Shown: positions 36,703 to 45,508 of the stretch, one piece after another
Layout: every line of letters starts with the position of its first letter
Numbering within the stretch: position 1 is the stretch's first letter
Made by a program: the position numbers and the translations under genes
Assembly: GCF_018215265.2 (NCBI RefSeq)
Contig: NZ_CP136562.1
Location: 2,976,001 to 3,040,000 of the forward strand
Reading direction: 5' to 3'
DNA from: Paenarthrobacter sp. GOM3
GTDB taxonomy: Bacteria > Actinomycetota > Actinomycetes > Actinomycetales > Micrococcaceae
DNA: 64,000 bases
The notes under the pieces: model-generated
The model's input: only the letters and a program-made list of their open reading frames with translations
Databases searched by the model: none
Told to the model about the DNA's origin: nothing

Positions 36703-36708
36703 AGCCTA
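36703..36708 (-). promoter_or_regulatory. dapE -10 box, leaderless
   Basis: TAGGCT on the minus strand, six bases before the GTG at 36696. Confidence 0.55.
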
Positions 36709-36769
36709 ATGCCCGCAAATGCGACTTCTGTGGCGTGAGACGGGTTTTAACCGACCTCTGCCTGCTGGA

Positions 36770-36775
36770 TAGACT
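36770..36775 (+). promoter_or_regulatory. dapD -10 box, leaderless
   Basis: TAGACT six bases before the dapD ATG, in the 85-bp gap shared with dapE. Confidence 0.55.
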
Positions 36776-36781
36776 TGGCCC

Positions 36782-37807
36782 ATGACTGAAACTGCTTCCT
36801 CCGCTGCGCCCGCACAGGCGCCCGTAAACAACCGATCGGCCTACGGATTCGGCCTCGCCACCATCGCCACCTCGGCGTCCGGGGAAGCAACCGTGCTGGA
36901 CGTCTGGTACCCGGCCCCAGCATTGGGCGTCGCCGCTGACTCCCTGCGGGACGTGGAGAACGCCGATCCTGCGCTGACAGCACTCGCGGACGAGAGCAAG
37001 GATGCAGATCGCGGCACCGAGCAGAAGGTGGTCTTCGCACAGATCGACCTCGACGCCGCCCCGGCTGACACCGCGGATGCCTACCTCCGCCTGCACCTCC
37101 TCTCGCACCGACTGGTCACGCCGAACAGCATCAACCTGGACGGCGTCTTCGGCAAGCTTCCCAACGTCGTGTGGACCAACTTCGGCCCCGCAGCGGTTGA
37201 CGGCTTCGAGCTGACCCGCGCACGCCTGCGCAAGCGCGGCAACGTGGTGGTTTACGGCGTGGACAAGTTCCCGCGCATGGTTGACTATGTGGTCCCCTCC
37301 GGTGTGCGCATTGCCGACGCCGACCGCGTCCGCCTCGGCGCCCACCTCGCCGAAGGCACCACCGTGATGCACGAAGGCTTCGTGAACTTCAACGCCGGAA
37401 CCCTGGGCACCTCCATGGTGGAAGGCCGCATCTCGGCCGGCGTCGTGGCTGGCGACGGAACCGACGTCGGTGGTGGAGCGTCCATCATGGGCACGCTCTC
37501 CGGTGGCGGCAAGGAAAAGATTGCCCTGGGTGAGCGCGTCCTGCTCGGCGCTAACTCCGGCGTGGGCATCAGCATCGGTGATGATTCCGTGGTCGAGGCT
37601 GGCCTGTACGTCACAGCAGGTACCCGTGTTCGGGTTCCGGGCCCCAAGGACGAAAACGGCGAGGACACCAGCAAGATCATCAAGGCCGTGGAACTCTCCG
37701 GAGTCCCCAACCTGCTCTTCCGCCGCAACTCCACCACCGGCGGCGTGGAAGTCCTTCCGCGCAAGGGCCAGACGGTGGAGCTGAACGAGGCACTTCACGC
37801 CAACTAG
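36782..37807 (+). CDS. dapD: Tetrahydrodipicolinate N-succinyltransferase (actinobacterial type)
   Basis: Succinylates tetrahydrodipicolinate in the lysine/DAP pathway. The 341 residues show a left-handed beta-helix ([58 protein letters not shown]) typical of hexapeptide acyltransferases. The long N-terminal domain matches the actinobacterial DapD form rather than the shorter enterobacterial one. Confidence 0.94.
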   Translation: MTETASSAAPAQAPVNNRSAYGFGLATIATSASGEATVLDVWYPAPALGVAADSLRDVENADPALTALADESKDADRGTEQKVVFAQIDLDAAPADTADAYLRLHLLSHRLVTPNSINLDGVFGKLPNVVWTNFGPAAVDGFELTRARLRKRGNVVVYGVDKFPRMVDYVVPSGVRIADADRVRLGAHLAEGTTVMHEGFVNFNAGTLGTSMVEGRISAGVVAGDGTDVGGGASIMGTLSGGGKEKIALGERVLLGANSGVGISIGDDSVVEAGLYVTAGTRVRVPGPKDENGEDTSKIIKAVELSGVPNLLFRRNSTTGGVEVLPRKGQTVELNEALHAN

Positions 37808-37820
37808 CAGGAGGAAATCC

Positions 37821-38663
37821 GTGCGCCGGTTCCGCCGCGCCATCGTTGCGGTGCTGGCATTGGCCCTCGTAGCAGGGGCCATCTACGCGATCGTGGCTGT
37901 ATTGCAGCGCTCCGAAACCCTGGTTACGGAGCGCTGCGTCGCCGTCGTGGGTTCTGACAGCCACGAACTGGCCACGGACCAAGCGGCTAACGCTTCGCTG
38001 ATTTCCGCGATCTCCGTCAAGCGGGGCCTTCCGCCGCGTGCCGCGAGCATCGCCCTCGCCACGGCGATGCAGGAGTCCAGGCTCCGCAACATCAACTACG
38101 GTGACGACGCCGGCCCCGACTCCCGCGGCCTGTTCCAGCAACGGCCCTCGCAGGGCTGGGGCACGGAAGCCCAAGTGATGGACCCCGTGTATGCAACCAA
38201 CGCGTTTTACGACGGGCTGGTCAAAGTGCCCGGCTTCGAAACCATGGAGATCACCCAAGCCGCGCAAGCCGTCCAGCGCTCAGCGTTCCCGCGCGCCTAC
38301 GCCCAGCATGAGCCGATGGGCCGGGCCTTCGCTTCGGCGCTGACCGGGCATTCGGAATCTTCACTGAACTGCGAACTGCGCATGCCGGAAGCGGCGGGTG
38401 ACCCTGCCGCCGTCGTCGATGAACTTTCGACGGCGTTCGGCACCCAGGCGGCCACGGTCCAGGGCCGCACGGTGCAGTTGGATATCGCCGGAACCCAAGC
38501 TTGGGCTGTGGCTCATTGGGCGGTGGCGAATGCCAAGACGCTGTCCATCACGCAGGTTGATGTTGCCGGCCAGACCTGGAACCGGGAGAAGCGGAACGGC
38601 TGGCAAGCGTCGGCCGCCCCATCCGGCCCCGTCACCATCACGGTGTCCGCCCCCACCGCCTGA
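37821..38663 (+). CDS. Membrane-anchored lysozyme-like (transglycosylase-fold) protein
   Basis: 280 residues. The GTG start has AGGAGGAAA upstream, 13 bases after the dapD stop. One N-terminal membrane helix (about 7-29) is followed by GLPPRAASIALATAMQESRL and DSRGLFQQRPSQGWG, the pattern of SLT/lysozyme folds with a candidate catalytic Glu in MQESR. The remainder to residue 280 has no clear match. Co-location with dapD suggests a role in the cell wall; activity is unproven. Confidence 0.7.
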   Translation: MRRFRRAIVAVLALALVAGAIYAIVAVLQRSETLVTERCVAVVGSDSHELATDQAANASLISAISVKRGLPPRAASIALATAMQESRLRNINYGDDAGPDSRGLFQQRPSQGWGTEAQVMDPVYATNAFYDGLVKVPGFETMEITQAAQAVQRSAFPRAYAQHEPMGRAFASALTGHSESSLNCELRMPEAAGDPAAVVDELSTAFGTQAATVQGRTVQLDIAGTQAWAVAHWAVANAKTLSITQVDVAGQTWNREKRNGWQASAAPSGPVTITVSAPTA

Positions 38664-38664
38664 G

Positions 38665-39276
38665 TCAGGCCAGGAGCTCTACCACCGGCTGGACGTAACT
38701 GCGGAACACGTCCGGCTCCGACAGGAGCCGATGGCTCATGATCATGGTGTTGGGCTCCAGATACCAGGCACGGGGTTCGTTGAGTGGGAGTTCGATGATG
38801 GTGAGCTCGAAGTCACGCGAACTCCTCCCGACCTCCAGGAGCCTGTCCTCCACCATTTCGTTCAGCACATGGGTGACACCATTCGCCTCCCGCGCCGCTT
38901 CGAGGTCCGCGTACTCGTCGATCCTGTCCGTTGCCCAACCAAGGGCTGAACCAAAATGGGCCTGCAGGACACGCTGGAGGGCCGGCGAATTCCCGAAAGC
39001 CTTGAAGCTGGGCGGCGCCAGTTCGGAGGCCGGCTTGGGATAGGACTTCACGAGGCTCTCCCACCAGGCCTCCCACTCGGTCTTGAGGGCCTGGATGCCC
39101 CCTACATCCGACGTAAGGTGGCTATGGTCGGCGTGCCGGACCTTGGGGGCTGCGTGGGACAGCAGTGGTGTGCCGGCATCGTCAAGACCGGCAATATCGC
39201 GCAAGTACAAGGCGATGAGCATCGGCCCTGATGTGTCCATGGTGATGCGCCATCCCGGGCCGCCCGACTCATGCAT
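38665..39276 (-). CDS. Conserved hypothetical protein
   Basis: 203 residues from the ATG at 39276, which has AGGGAGGAA upstream. No signal or membrane segment. The sequence has GPMLIALYLRDIAGLDDAG near the start and IIELPLNEPRAWYLEPNTMI near the end. I do not recognise a domain. It converges on the lysozyme-like gene with one base between them. Confidence 0.7.
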   Translation of the reverse strand: MHESGGPGWRITMDTSGPMLIALYLRDIAGLDDAGTPLLSHAAPKVRHADHSHLTSDVGGIQALKTEWEAWWESLVKSYPKPASELAPPSFKAFGNSPALQRVLQAHFGSALGWATDRIDEYADLEAAREANGVTHVLNEMVEDRLLEVGRSSRDFELTIIELPLNEPRAWYLEPNTMIMSHRLLSEPDVFRSYVQPVVELLA

Positions 39277-39380
39277 CCGAATTCCTCCCTTTGGCAGGTC
39301 CCCGACAAGTCCCAGTCTATTCCCGTTGGCCCCCTGCGGTAGAGGCCTGGACCCACTGCTTGGCAGGCCTGCGGTAACCG

Positions 39381-40007
39381 CTAATGCGCCGCCGGCAACG
39401 CCTCCAGGGAACGCAGGTGGGCGGCGAGGACGTCGCTGCACATCTCAGCGGTCATCCACTCGGGCTGGAGCAACGCGTGCATGCACAGCCCGTCAAGGGT
39501 GGCCAGGAGCCTCTCGGCTTCCGCCACGAGTGTTTGATGGGCCTCGGCTTCCCCGGGGCTCAGAAGCATGATGAGACGCCCGACGACGGCAGCTACGGCA
39601 CGGTGGCTCCGCTCGGCTTCTGCGGCCAGTACCGGTTTGATGCGTGCAGCGTGACGGAAGGCCATCCAGACGCAGGCATCCACCGCCAGTTCTTCGTCCA
39701 GGGGAAGGAATTGGCCGAGCAGGTTCAGGACGGCCGCGTGCTGTTCCTTGCTGCCGAGAGGCTCCGCTTCGACGGCGGTGAGCGCGGCCTCAAGCCTGCC
39801 GGCAATACGGTCAATCACCGCGCCGAAAGAGAAGGCCAGGAGTTCGTCGCTGCTGGCGAAGTAGTGGCGTACCGAGCCCACTGCCAGCCCGGCCTCATCT
39901 GCTACTTCCCTCAGGGATGCCCGTTCCAAGCCATCACTGGCAATGATCCGGAAAACAGCTTGGACAACTTCCTGGCGCCGGGCTTCGGCATCAACAATTT
40001 TGGGCAC
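39381..40007 (-). CDS. TetR family transcriptional regulator (BetI/KstR2-like)
   Basis: 208 residues from a GTG at 40007. The HTH is in VVQAVFRIIASDGLERASLREVADEAGLAVGSVRHYFASSDEL (helix 1, turn and recognition helix). The C-terminal ligand domain is of the BetI-like group. A 14-base palindrome 12 bases upstream of the start is a candidate autoregulatory operator. No obvious target operon is adjacent; galE is divergent. Confidence 0.87.
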   Translation of the reverse strand: MPKIVDAEARRQEVVQAVFRIIASDGLERASLREVADEAGLAVGSVRHYFASSDELLAFSFGAVIDRIAGRLEAALTAVEAEPLGSKEQHAAVLNLLGQFLPLDEELAVDACVWMAFRHAARIKPVLAAEAERSHRAVAAVVGRLIMLLSPGEAEAHQTLVAEAERLLATLDGLCMHALLQPEWMTAEMCSDVLAAHLRSLEALPAAH

Positions 40008-40018
40008 TAATTGTTTTT

Positions 40019-40032
40019 AGCACGAACGTGCT
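40019..40032. promoter_or_regulatory. Candidate TetR operator palindrome
   Basis: AGCACGAACGTGCT: six-base arms around AA, in the gap between the TetR gene and galE. Size and position fit a TetR dimer site. Confidence 0.45.
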
Positions 40033-40074
40033 TCCACAGCGCTCAACACTGAGCGGCGTGGCTTCGATTTCCGA

Positions 40075-40080
40075 TAGCGT
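40075..40080 (+). promoter_or_regulatory. galE -10 box, leaderless
   Basis: TAGCGT seven bases before the galE ATG. Confidence 0.5.
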
Positions 40081-40087
40081 AGGGACC

Positions 40088-41104
40088 ATGAAAATTCTTG
40101 TCACGGGTGGCACCGGCTACATCGGTTCCCACACCGTTTTGTCCCTTCAGGAAGCCGGCCACGACGTCGTCGTACTGGATAACCTGGTGAATTCAAGCGA
40201 GGAATCCCTCCGCCGGGTCTCGGAGCTGACCGGCAAGAGTGCCGCTTTCCACAAGATTGACCTGGTGGACGAGCCGGCCGTCGAAGCCGTTTTCGACCAG
40301 CACCAGATCGACGCCGTGATCCACTTCGCCGGGCTGAAGGCAGTGGGCGAGTCGGTTCAGGAGCCATTGGCCTATTACTACAACAACATTGTGGGCACGC
40401 TGAACCTGCTCCGGGCCATGGACAAGCACGACGTCCGCTCCATCGTCTTCAGCTCCTCCGCAACCGTATACGGCGAGCACAACCCGATCCCCTACATCGA
40501 GAAGATGGAAATCGGCGCCAACAACCCTTACGGTCGCACCAAGGAACAGATCGAGGACATCCTCTCGGACCTGGGCAACGCGGATGACCGCTGGCATATC
40601 GCACTGCTGCGCTATTTCAACCCGGTGGGCGCCCACCCGTCGGGCCGCATCGGCGAGGACCCCCAGGGCATTCCCAACAACCTCGTGCCGTTCATCGCGC
40701 AGGTGGCCGTGGGACGCCGGGAGAAGCTCATGGTGTTCGGCGGAGACTACGACACCCCTGACGGCACCGCACAGCGCGATTACATCCACGTGGTGGACCT
40801 CGCGGACGGCCACGTGGCGGCCCTGAACTACATTGCCGAACGTGCAGGCGTTCGCCGCTGGAACCTCGGCTCGGGCCGCGGCTCCTCCGTCCTGGAAGTC
40901 CTGCGCTCCTTCGAGAAGGCCGTGGGACAGCCGATCCCCTATGAGATCACGGGCCGCCGCGCAGGCGACCTTCCCGCCTTCTGGGCCGACGCTTCCTCCG
41001 CCTTGGCTGACCTTGGCTGGTCCACCACCAAGACAGTGGACCAGATGTGCGAGGACCACTGGCGCTGGCAGAAGAACAACCCCTACGGGTACAACGCCTC
41101 CTGA
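40088..41104 (+). CDS. galE: UDP-glucose 4-epimerase
   Basis: Interconverts UDP-glucose and UDP-galactose for sugar use and cell-surface glycans. 338 residues; NAD motif VTGGTGYIGSHT, catalytic Ser in SSSATVYG and NPYGRTKEQIED (Tyr/Lys), LRYFNPVGAHPSGRIGEDP, and RDYIHVVDLADGHVAAL. The upstream frame is non-conserved. It ended originally at a hairpin shared with gltA, now split by an IS30 element. Confidence 0.95.
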   Translation: MKILVTGGTGYIGSHTVLSLQEAGHDVVVLDNLVNSSEESLRRVSELTGKSAAFHKIDLVDEPAVEAVFDQHQIDAVIHFAGLKAVGESVQEPLAYYYNNIVGTLNLLRAMDKHDVRSIVFSSSATVYGEHNPIPYIEKMEIGANNPYGRTKEQIEDILSDLGNADDRWHIALLRYFNPVGAHPSGRIGEDPQGIPNNLVPFIAQVAVGRREKLMVFGGDYDTPDGTAQRDYIHVVDLADGHVAALNYIAERAGVRRWNLGSGRGSSVLEVLRSFEKAVGQPIPYEITGRRAGDLPAFWADASSALADLGWSTTKTVDQMCEDHWRWQKNNPYGYNAS

Positions 41105-41108
41105 ACCA

Positions 41109-41144
41109 ACGACGGCGGCCGTCCACCTCGCGGGCGGTTTCTAG
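41109..41144. terminator. Left arm of the galE/gltA terminator, split by IS30
   Basis: ACGACGGCGGCC followed by CCACCT and GGCGGTTTCTAG. It is complementary to 42784-42816 on the far side of the IS. Joined, the two arms form one long hairpin with CTAG at the apex. Confidence 0.7.
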
Positions 41145-42783
41145 GGGTCGTTGCAACACCTGCTGGTTAGGTGGTTAGAAGTAGATCACGTAAACGCTCG
41201 GCTGGAGTCTTCCAGCCGAGCGTTTTACGTGGGCGGCCGTTGAGTTCCTGGGCGACGTGTTCGAGGTCTTCGGGTCCGTAGACGGACAGGTCGGTGCCTT
41301 TGGGGAAGTATTGGCGCAGCAGTCCGTTGGTGTTTTCGTTTGAGCCGCGTTGCCAGGGGCTGGCAGGGTCGCAGAAGTAGACCTGCATGTCGGTGGCGAG
41401 GGTGAAGGATTTGTGGGCGGCCATTTCCGAGCCCTGGTCCCAGGTCAGGGATCCGCGTAGGTGGGCCGGTAGGGTGGCCATGGTTTTTATGAGGCCGTCC
41501 CGGACGGTTCCGGCGGTGTGGTCGCCGGGGAGGTGGACGAGCATGACGTAGCGGGTGGTGCGTTCGACCAGCGTCGCGATCGCGGACTGGTTATTGGCGC
41601 CGGTAATGAGGTCGCCCTCCCAATGGCCCGGTACGGCGCGGTCTTCGATTTCGGGTGGACGCTCGGAGATCATGACCATAGGGTCCACGAACCGTGGTGT
41701 GCGTTGTTCGCCGGTCGTGTGTGGTTTGCGGCGGCTCCGTCCGGTGCGCAGCGCTGCCTGTACTTCGCGTTTGAGTCCGCCCCTGGCCTGGATGTAGAGG
41801 GCTTGATAAATGGTTTCTGGGCTCACGCGCATCTCCGGGTTGTTGGGGAACTCTTCGATCAGCGTGTTGCTGATCTGTTCCGGAGACCAGCGTATGAGCA
41901 GCTTGTCCTTGACATAGTCCCGCAACTCCGATTCATCGACCAGTTTGGCGGTCTTGGGACGTGCCCGCCGGAGCAAGGCTCGCCGGTGTGCCCCGTGGGG
42001 CAGATAGCCCATGTGGGGATCAGTATTTCGAGCCAACTCGCGGCTGACTGTTGAGGGCGATCGGCCCAGGATATGGGCTATCGCCCTGAGCGAGGATCCC
42101 GCCGCTTGCAGATCCCGGATCAGTTCCCGTTCCTGAACATTGAGGTATCGCGGGTCGATGGGCTTCTCTAAGGCCGCGACCGGCACCAGCGCCGTTTCGG
42201 TTATGCCGGTCGAAGAGGTCATGGTGGTCACACCACGTTTGTAGTCGACTACGCGCCCATCAGGATAAATGCGTCGCCCGCCGGACTTCCGGATCCCGCG
42301 CTCCCACTCCCGGGCGGTCTTGGGATTGACGCCCACGGCGGAGATGGCTTCGCTTCGGCTCATCCCGATCCCACGCAACTGGAGGAATTTCTCCCGCCGG
42401 CCCGATCCTGGGGCCTTGCTGGAAATTCCCGCTTCTCCAGCCCAACGGTGGCAGGTATTGACGTTCAAACCAAGTTCGGCGGCGGCCAGAGTCACACTCT
42501 CCACGCGCCGAAGGACCAAGAAGAACTCTTCCTTCTGTCTTGGCGTGTATCGCATCCGGAGGGCCTGCTCGTTCCGGATGCCGGCCTTCCGGCACCACTG
42601 GTAACAAGTCATCCTATTCAGCCCGAGCTCCAAAGCTGCGGCGGTGACACTGCCCAGGCGATCAAGGGCTTGGAAGAACTGAACCTTTTGCTCAGGCGTG
42701 TACTTCCGCCGGCTTACCGATTCGTTCGTTAAAGACGACACGGTCGTTGCAACTCCCAAAAATTCCTGGTGTTGCAACGACCG
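41145..42783. mobile_element. IS30 family insertion sequence, complete
   Basis: About 1.64 kb with 15-bp perfect terminal inverted repeats GGTCGTTGCAACACC (41146-41160 and 42768-42782), a single transposase gene, and a CTAG directly repeated on both sides (41141-41144, 42784-42787) as target duplication. Because CTAG is palindromic and part of the host hairpin, the exact duplication length (2-4 bp) is uncertain. Confidence 0.88.
41167..42741 (-). CDS. IS30 family transposase with duplicated N-terminal HTH
   Basis: DDE transposase of 524 residues if the GTG at 42741 is used; the frame is open to a TTG at 42777, which would lie in the terminal repeat. Catalytic Asp in GHWEGDLITG, Asp in SLTWDQGSEM and Glu in RGSNENTNGLLRQYFPKGTD are all present. 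The IS30 HTH (SSLRAIAHILGRSPSTVSRELARN) lies mid-protein. The N-terminus carries two similar HTH units (KYTPEQKVQFFQALDRLGSV and RYTPRQKEEFFLVLRRVESV), making it longer than typical IS30 enzymes. Confidence 0.92.
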   Translation of the reverse strand: MSSLTNESVSRRKYTPEQKVQFFQALDRLGSVTAAALELGLNRMTCYQWCRKAGIRNEQALRMRYTPRQKEEFFLVLRRVESVTLAAAELGLNVNTCHRWAGEAGISSKAPGSGRREKFLQLRGIGMSRSEAISAVGVNPKTAREWERGIRKSGGRRIYPDGRVVDYKRGVTTMTSSTGITETALVPVAALEKPIDPRYLNVQERELIRDLQAAGSSLRAIAHILGRSPSTVSRELARNTDPHMGYLPHGAHRRALLRRARPKTAKLVDESELRDYVKDKLLIRWSPEQISNTLIEEFPNNPEMRVSPETIYQALYIQARGGLKREVQAALRTGRSRRKPHTTGEQRTPRFVDPMVMISERPPEIEDRAVPGHWEGDLITGANNQSAIATLVERTTRYVMLVHLPGDHTAGTVRDGLIKTMATLPAHLRGSLTWDQGSEMAAHKSFTLATDMQVYFCDPASPWQRGSNENTNGLLRQYFPKGTDLSVYGPEDLEHVAQELNGRPRKTLGWKTPAERLRDLLLTT

Positions 42784-42816
42784 CTAGAACCCGCCAAAGG
42801 TGGGGGCCGCCGTCGT
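42784..42816. terminator. Right arm of the galE/gltA terminator
   Basis: CTAGAACCCGCC, then AGGTGG and GGCCGCCGTCGT, complementary to 41109-41144. It still lies downstream of gltA but no longer has its partner adjacent. Confidence 0.65.
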
Positions 42817-42829
42817 TATTGGCTTGGTA

Positions 42830-44113
42830 CTAGTTGGCCGGGTAGTTGCGCTCCGGTTCCCCTGTGTAGAGCTGCCGCGGGCGGCCGATCTTGGTCTGGG
42901 GATCGTTGATCATTTCGCGCCATTGGGCAATCCAGCCCGGGAGGCGGCCGATGGCGAACAGGACGGTGAACATCTTCTCGGGGAAGCCCATGGCCTTGTA
43001 GATCAGGCCCGTGTAGAAGTCGACGTTCGGGTACAGCTTGCGCTGGATGAAGTAGTCGTCCGCGAGGGCCTTCTCTTCGAGGCGCATGGCAATGTCCAGG
43101 AGTTCGTCGTTGCCGCCGAGCTTGCCAAGAACTTCGTGTGCCGTTGCCTTGATGATCTTGGCGCGGGGGTCGTAGTTCTTGTAGACACGGTGTCCGAAGC
43201 CCATGAGGCGGACGCCGTCTTCCTTGTTCTTGACCTTCTCCATGTAGTCCTCGGGCTTGATGCCGTCGGCCTGGATCTGGCGGAGCATCTTCAGCACTGC
43301 TTCGTTGGCGCCACCGTGGGCGGGGCCGAAGAGGGCGTTGATACCGGCGGAGACCGAGGCGAAGAGGTTCGCGTTGGACGAACCCACCAGGCGCACGGTG
43401 GACGTGGAACAGTTCTGCTCGTGGTCAGCGTGAAGGATGAGCAGGAGGTCCAGGGCCTTGACCACCACCGGATCCATTTCATACTGCTCGGCGGGAAGGC
43501 CGAAGCTCAGGCGCAGGAAGTTCTCTACCAGGTTCATGGAGTTGTCCGGGTACAGCATCGGCTGGCCGATGGACTTCTTGTGCGCGTAAGCGGCGATGAC
43601 CGGGAGTTTGGCCATGAGGCGGATGGTGGAAACTTCCACGTGCTCCGCGTTAAAGGGATCCAGCGAGTCCTGGTAGAACGTGGACAGCGCGGAAACGGCC
43701 GAGGAAAGCACCGGCATGGGGTGGGCGTCGCGCGGGAACCCGCCGAAGAACCCCTTGAGTTCTTCGTGCAGGAGCGTGTGGCGGCGGATCTTCTGATCGA
43801 ACTCTTCCAACTCCGTCGGGGTGGGAAGGTTGCCGTAGATCAGCAGGTAGGAAACTTCGAGGAAGCTCGAGTGCTGCGCGAGCTGCTCGATGGGGTAACC
43901 GCGGTAGCGCAGGATGCCTGCGTCGCCGTCGATGTAAGTGATGGCCGAGGTGGTGGCCGCTGTGTTCATGAAGCCGGGGTCATAGGCAACGGCGCCCGTC
44001 TGCTTCAGCAGCTTGGAAACGTCGTAGCCTTCGTTTCCTTCTACAACCTTGATACGCGGCAGTTCGAGTTCGCCGCCGGCATGGCGCAGTGTCGCGCTGG
44101 TGGTCTCAGTCAT
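42830..44113 (-). CDS. gltA: Citrate synthase
   Basis: Condenses acetyl-CoA and oxaloacetate at the start of the TCA cycle. The ATG at 44113 (MTETTSATLRH) follows GAAGGGGAC. It has 427 residues. Catalytic residues: His in LILHADHEQNCST, His in LMGFGHRVYKNYDPRA, Asp in YPNVDFYTGLIYKAMGFP. Length and PMPVLSSAVSALSTFY match the type-II (hexameric, gram-negative-like) enzyme of actinobacteria. Confidence 0.95.
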   Translation of the reverse strand: MTETTSATLRHAGGELELPRIKVVEGNEGYDVSKLLKQTGAVAYDPGFMNTAATTSAITYIDGDAGILRYRGYPIEQLAQHSSFLEVSYLLIYGNLPTPTELEEFDQKIRRHTLLHEELKGFFGGFPRDAHPMPVLSSAVSALSTFYQDSLDPFNAEHVEVSTIRLMAKLPVIAAYAHKKSIGQPMLYPDNSMNLVENFLRLSFGLPAEQYEMDPVVVKALDLLLILHADHEQNCSTSTVRLVGSSNANLFASVSAGINALFGPAHGGANEAVLKMLRQIQADGIKPEDYMEKVKNKEDGVRLMGFGHRVYKNYDPRAKIIKATAHEVLGKLGGNDELLDIAMRLEEKALADDYFIQRKLYPNVDFYTGLIYKAMGFPEKMFTVLFAIGRLPGWIAQWREMINDPQTKIGRPRQLYTGEPERNYPAN

Positions 44114-44254
44114 GGAGTCCCCTTCATGAGGCCTTTGGGCCTCTATCGAACGCTTGTCCAACCAACTTCTGGTGCCGCCGCCTTCGGCCCTACTGTTGCA
44201 GGGCTCCAACGGCCGAAGTGCTTTCTTAGTGAAGGCCACCATTGATAGTCAGTT

Positions 44255-44311
44255 AAAAAGCTACCGCCAGTAACCCCACGGAACTAATCCGTGCCTTCCG
44301 GTTACCGGCGG
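44255..44311 (-). terminator. Nested-hairpin terminator of the fdxA-dapC operon
   Basis: On the minus strand an outer stem CCGCCGGTAACC/GGTTACTGGCGG (one mismatch) encloses an inner stem CACGGA/TCCGTG and is followed by TAGCTTTTTAA. A further small hairpin GCGCCA/TGGCGC lies just upstream (44316-44331). Confidence 0.75.
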
Positions 44312-44345
44312 AATAGCGCCATAAGTGGCGCAAGTCACAGCTTTG

Positions 44346-45494
44346 TTATGAGCCCGTACCCAAGCGCTCCACGGCGGCATCAATCCGTTCGTCGCTGCCC
44401 GTGAGCGCGACGCGAATGAAGCCGTTTCCTGCATCTCCGTAGAAAACTCCCGGTCCGACCACGATTCCCAGCTCCGCGAACCGCGCCACGGTGTCCCATG
44501 TAGGTTCGCCCGCCGTGGACCAGAGGTACAGTCCGGCCTTGGACTCCTGGATGTCCAGCCCGAACTTTTCCAGCGCCGGGACCAGCCGTTCGCGACGGCC
44601 GCGGTACAGGTCCTTTTGGGCGAGGACATGGCTGACATCACCCAGTGCCACACGCATGGCTTCCTGGACGGGGTACGGAACGATCATGCCGGCATGCTTC
44701 CGGCTGTTGACCAGATTGGCCATGATGGCGGAGTCACCGGCGACAAAGGCTGCACGGTACCCGGCGAGGTTCGACTGTTTGCTCAGCGAATACACACTGA
44801 GCAAACCGTCCGTGGAACCGCCCGAAACGCGGGGATCCAGGATGCTGGGCACAGCTTCTCCCCCGCGCTGGGCATCCCATTCACCCCAACCGAGCTCGGC
44901 GTAGCATTCATCCGAAGCCACCACTGCGCCAATTTCGCGGGCCTGGGCCACGATCCGGCGCAGCGACTCAACGTCCCGGACGCTTCCTGTGGGGTTGCCC
45001 GGCGAATTGATCCAGATCAGCCGGACCTTCGCGCGGGTGGCGGGATCCAAGGCATCGAGGTCGTCCGCGGCGACCGCCGTGGCGCCAGCCAGCGAGGCGC
45101 CGATGTCGTAGGTCGGGTAGGCAACCGTGGGGCGCACAACGACATCGCCGGCGCTCAGACCGAGGAGGAATGGCAGCCAGGCCACCATCTCCTTCGACCC
45201 GACGGTCGGCATGACATCCTTGGGGTCCAGACCATGCACGCCTCGCCTGCTCGCGAACCAGTCCACCACTGCCTGGCGAAGCGCCTCAGTGCCGTGGACA
45301 GTCGGGTAACCATGCGCGTCTGACGCGTTGGCCAGCGCCTCACGAATCAACCCGGGAGTGGGATCCACCGGCGTACCGATGGAAAGATTCACTGCGCCGC
45401 CAGGGTGCTTGGAAGCGGTGGCAACGTAAGGCGCCATGGCCTCCCACGGATAGTCAGGCAGGTTCAGGCCGAAAGCCGGCGCCGCGGAAATCAA
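44346..45494 (-). CDS. dapC: N-succinyldiaminopimelate aminotransferase
   Basis: A PLP aminotransferase (class I/II), 382 residues. Cofactor motifs: INSPGNPTGSV, SDECYAELGW and the Schiff-base Lys in YSLSKQSNLAGYRAAF. Assignment to DapC rests on its place 14 bp after ferredoxin, the actinobacterial fdx-dapC pair, and on dapD/dapE nearby. N-terminus begins at FGLNLPDYPWEAM. Confidence 0.9.
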   Translation of the reverse strand: MISAAPAFGLNLPDYPWEAMAPYVATASKHPGGAVNLSIGTPVDPTPGLIREALANASDAHGYPTVHGTEALRQAVVDWFASRRGVHGLDPKDVMPTVGSKEMVAWLPFLLGLSAGDVVVRPTVAYPTYDIGASLAGATAVAADDLDALDPATRAKVRLIWINSPGNPTGSVRDVESLRRIVAQAREIGAVVASDECYAELGWGEWDAQRGGEAVPSILDPRVSGGSTDGLLSVYSLSKQSNLAGYRAAFVAGDSAIMANLVNSRKHAGMIVPYPVQEAMRVALGDVSHVLAQKDLYRGRRERLVPALEKFGLDIQESKAGLYLWSTAGEPTWDTVARFAELGIVVGPGVFYGDAGNGFIRVALTGSDERIDAAVERLGTGS

Positions 45495-45508
45495 CGAAAC
45501 TACCGCCC

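Noticed and set aside
42800..44245. 481-codon open frame on the plus strand
   Set aside because: Antisense to citrate synthase; no motif and no start signal.
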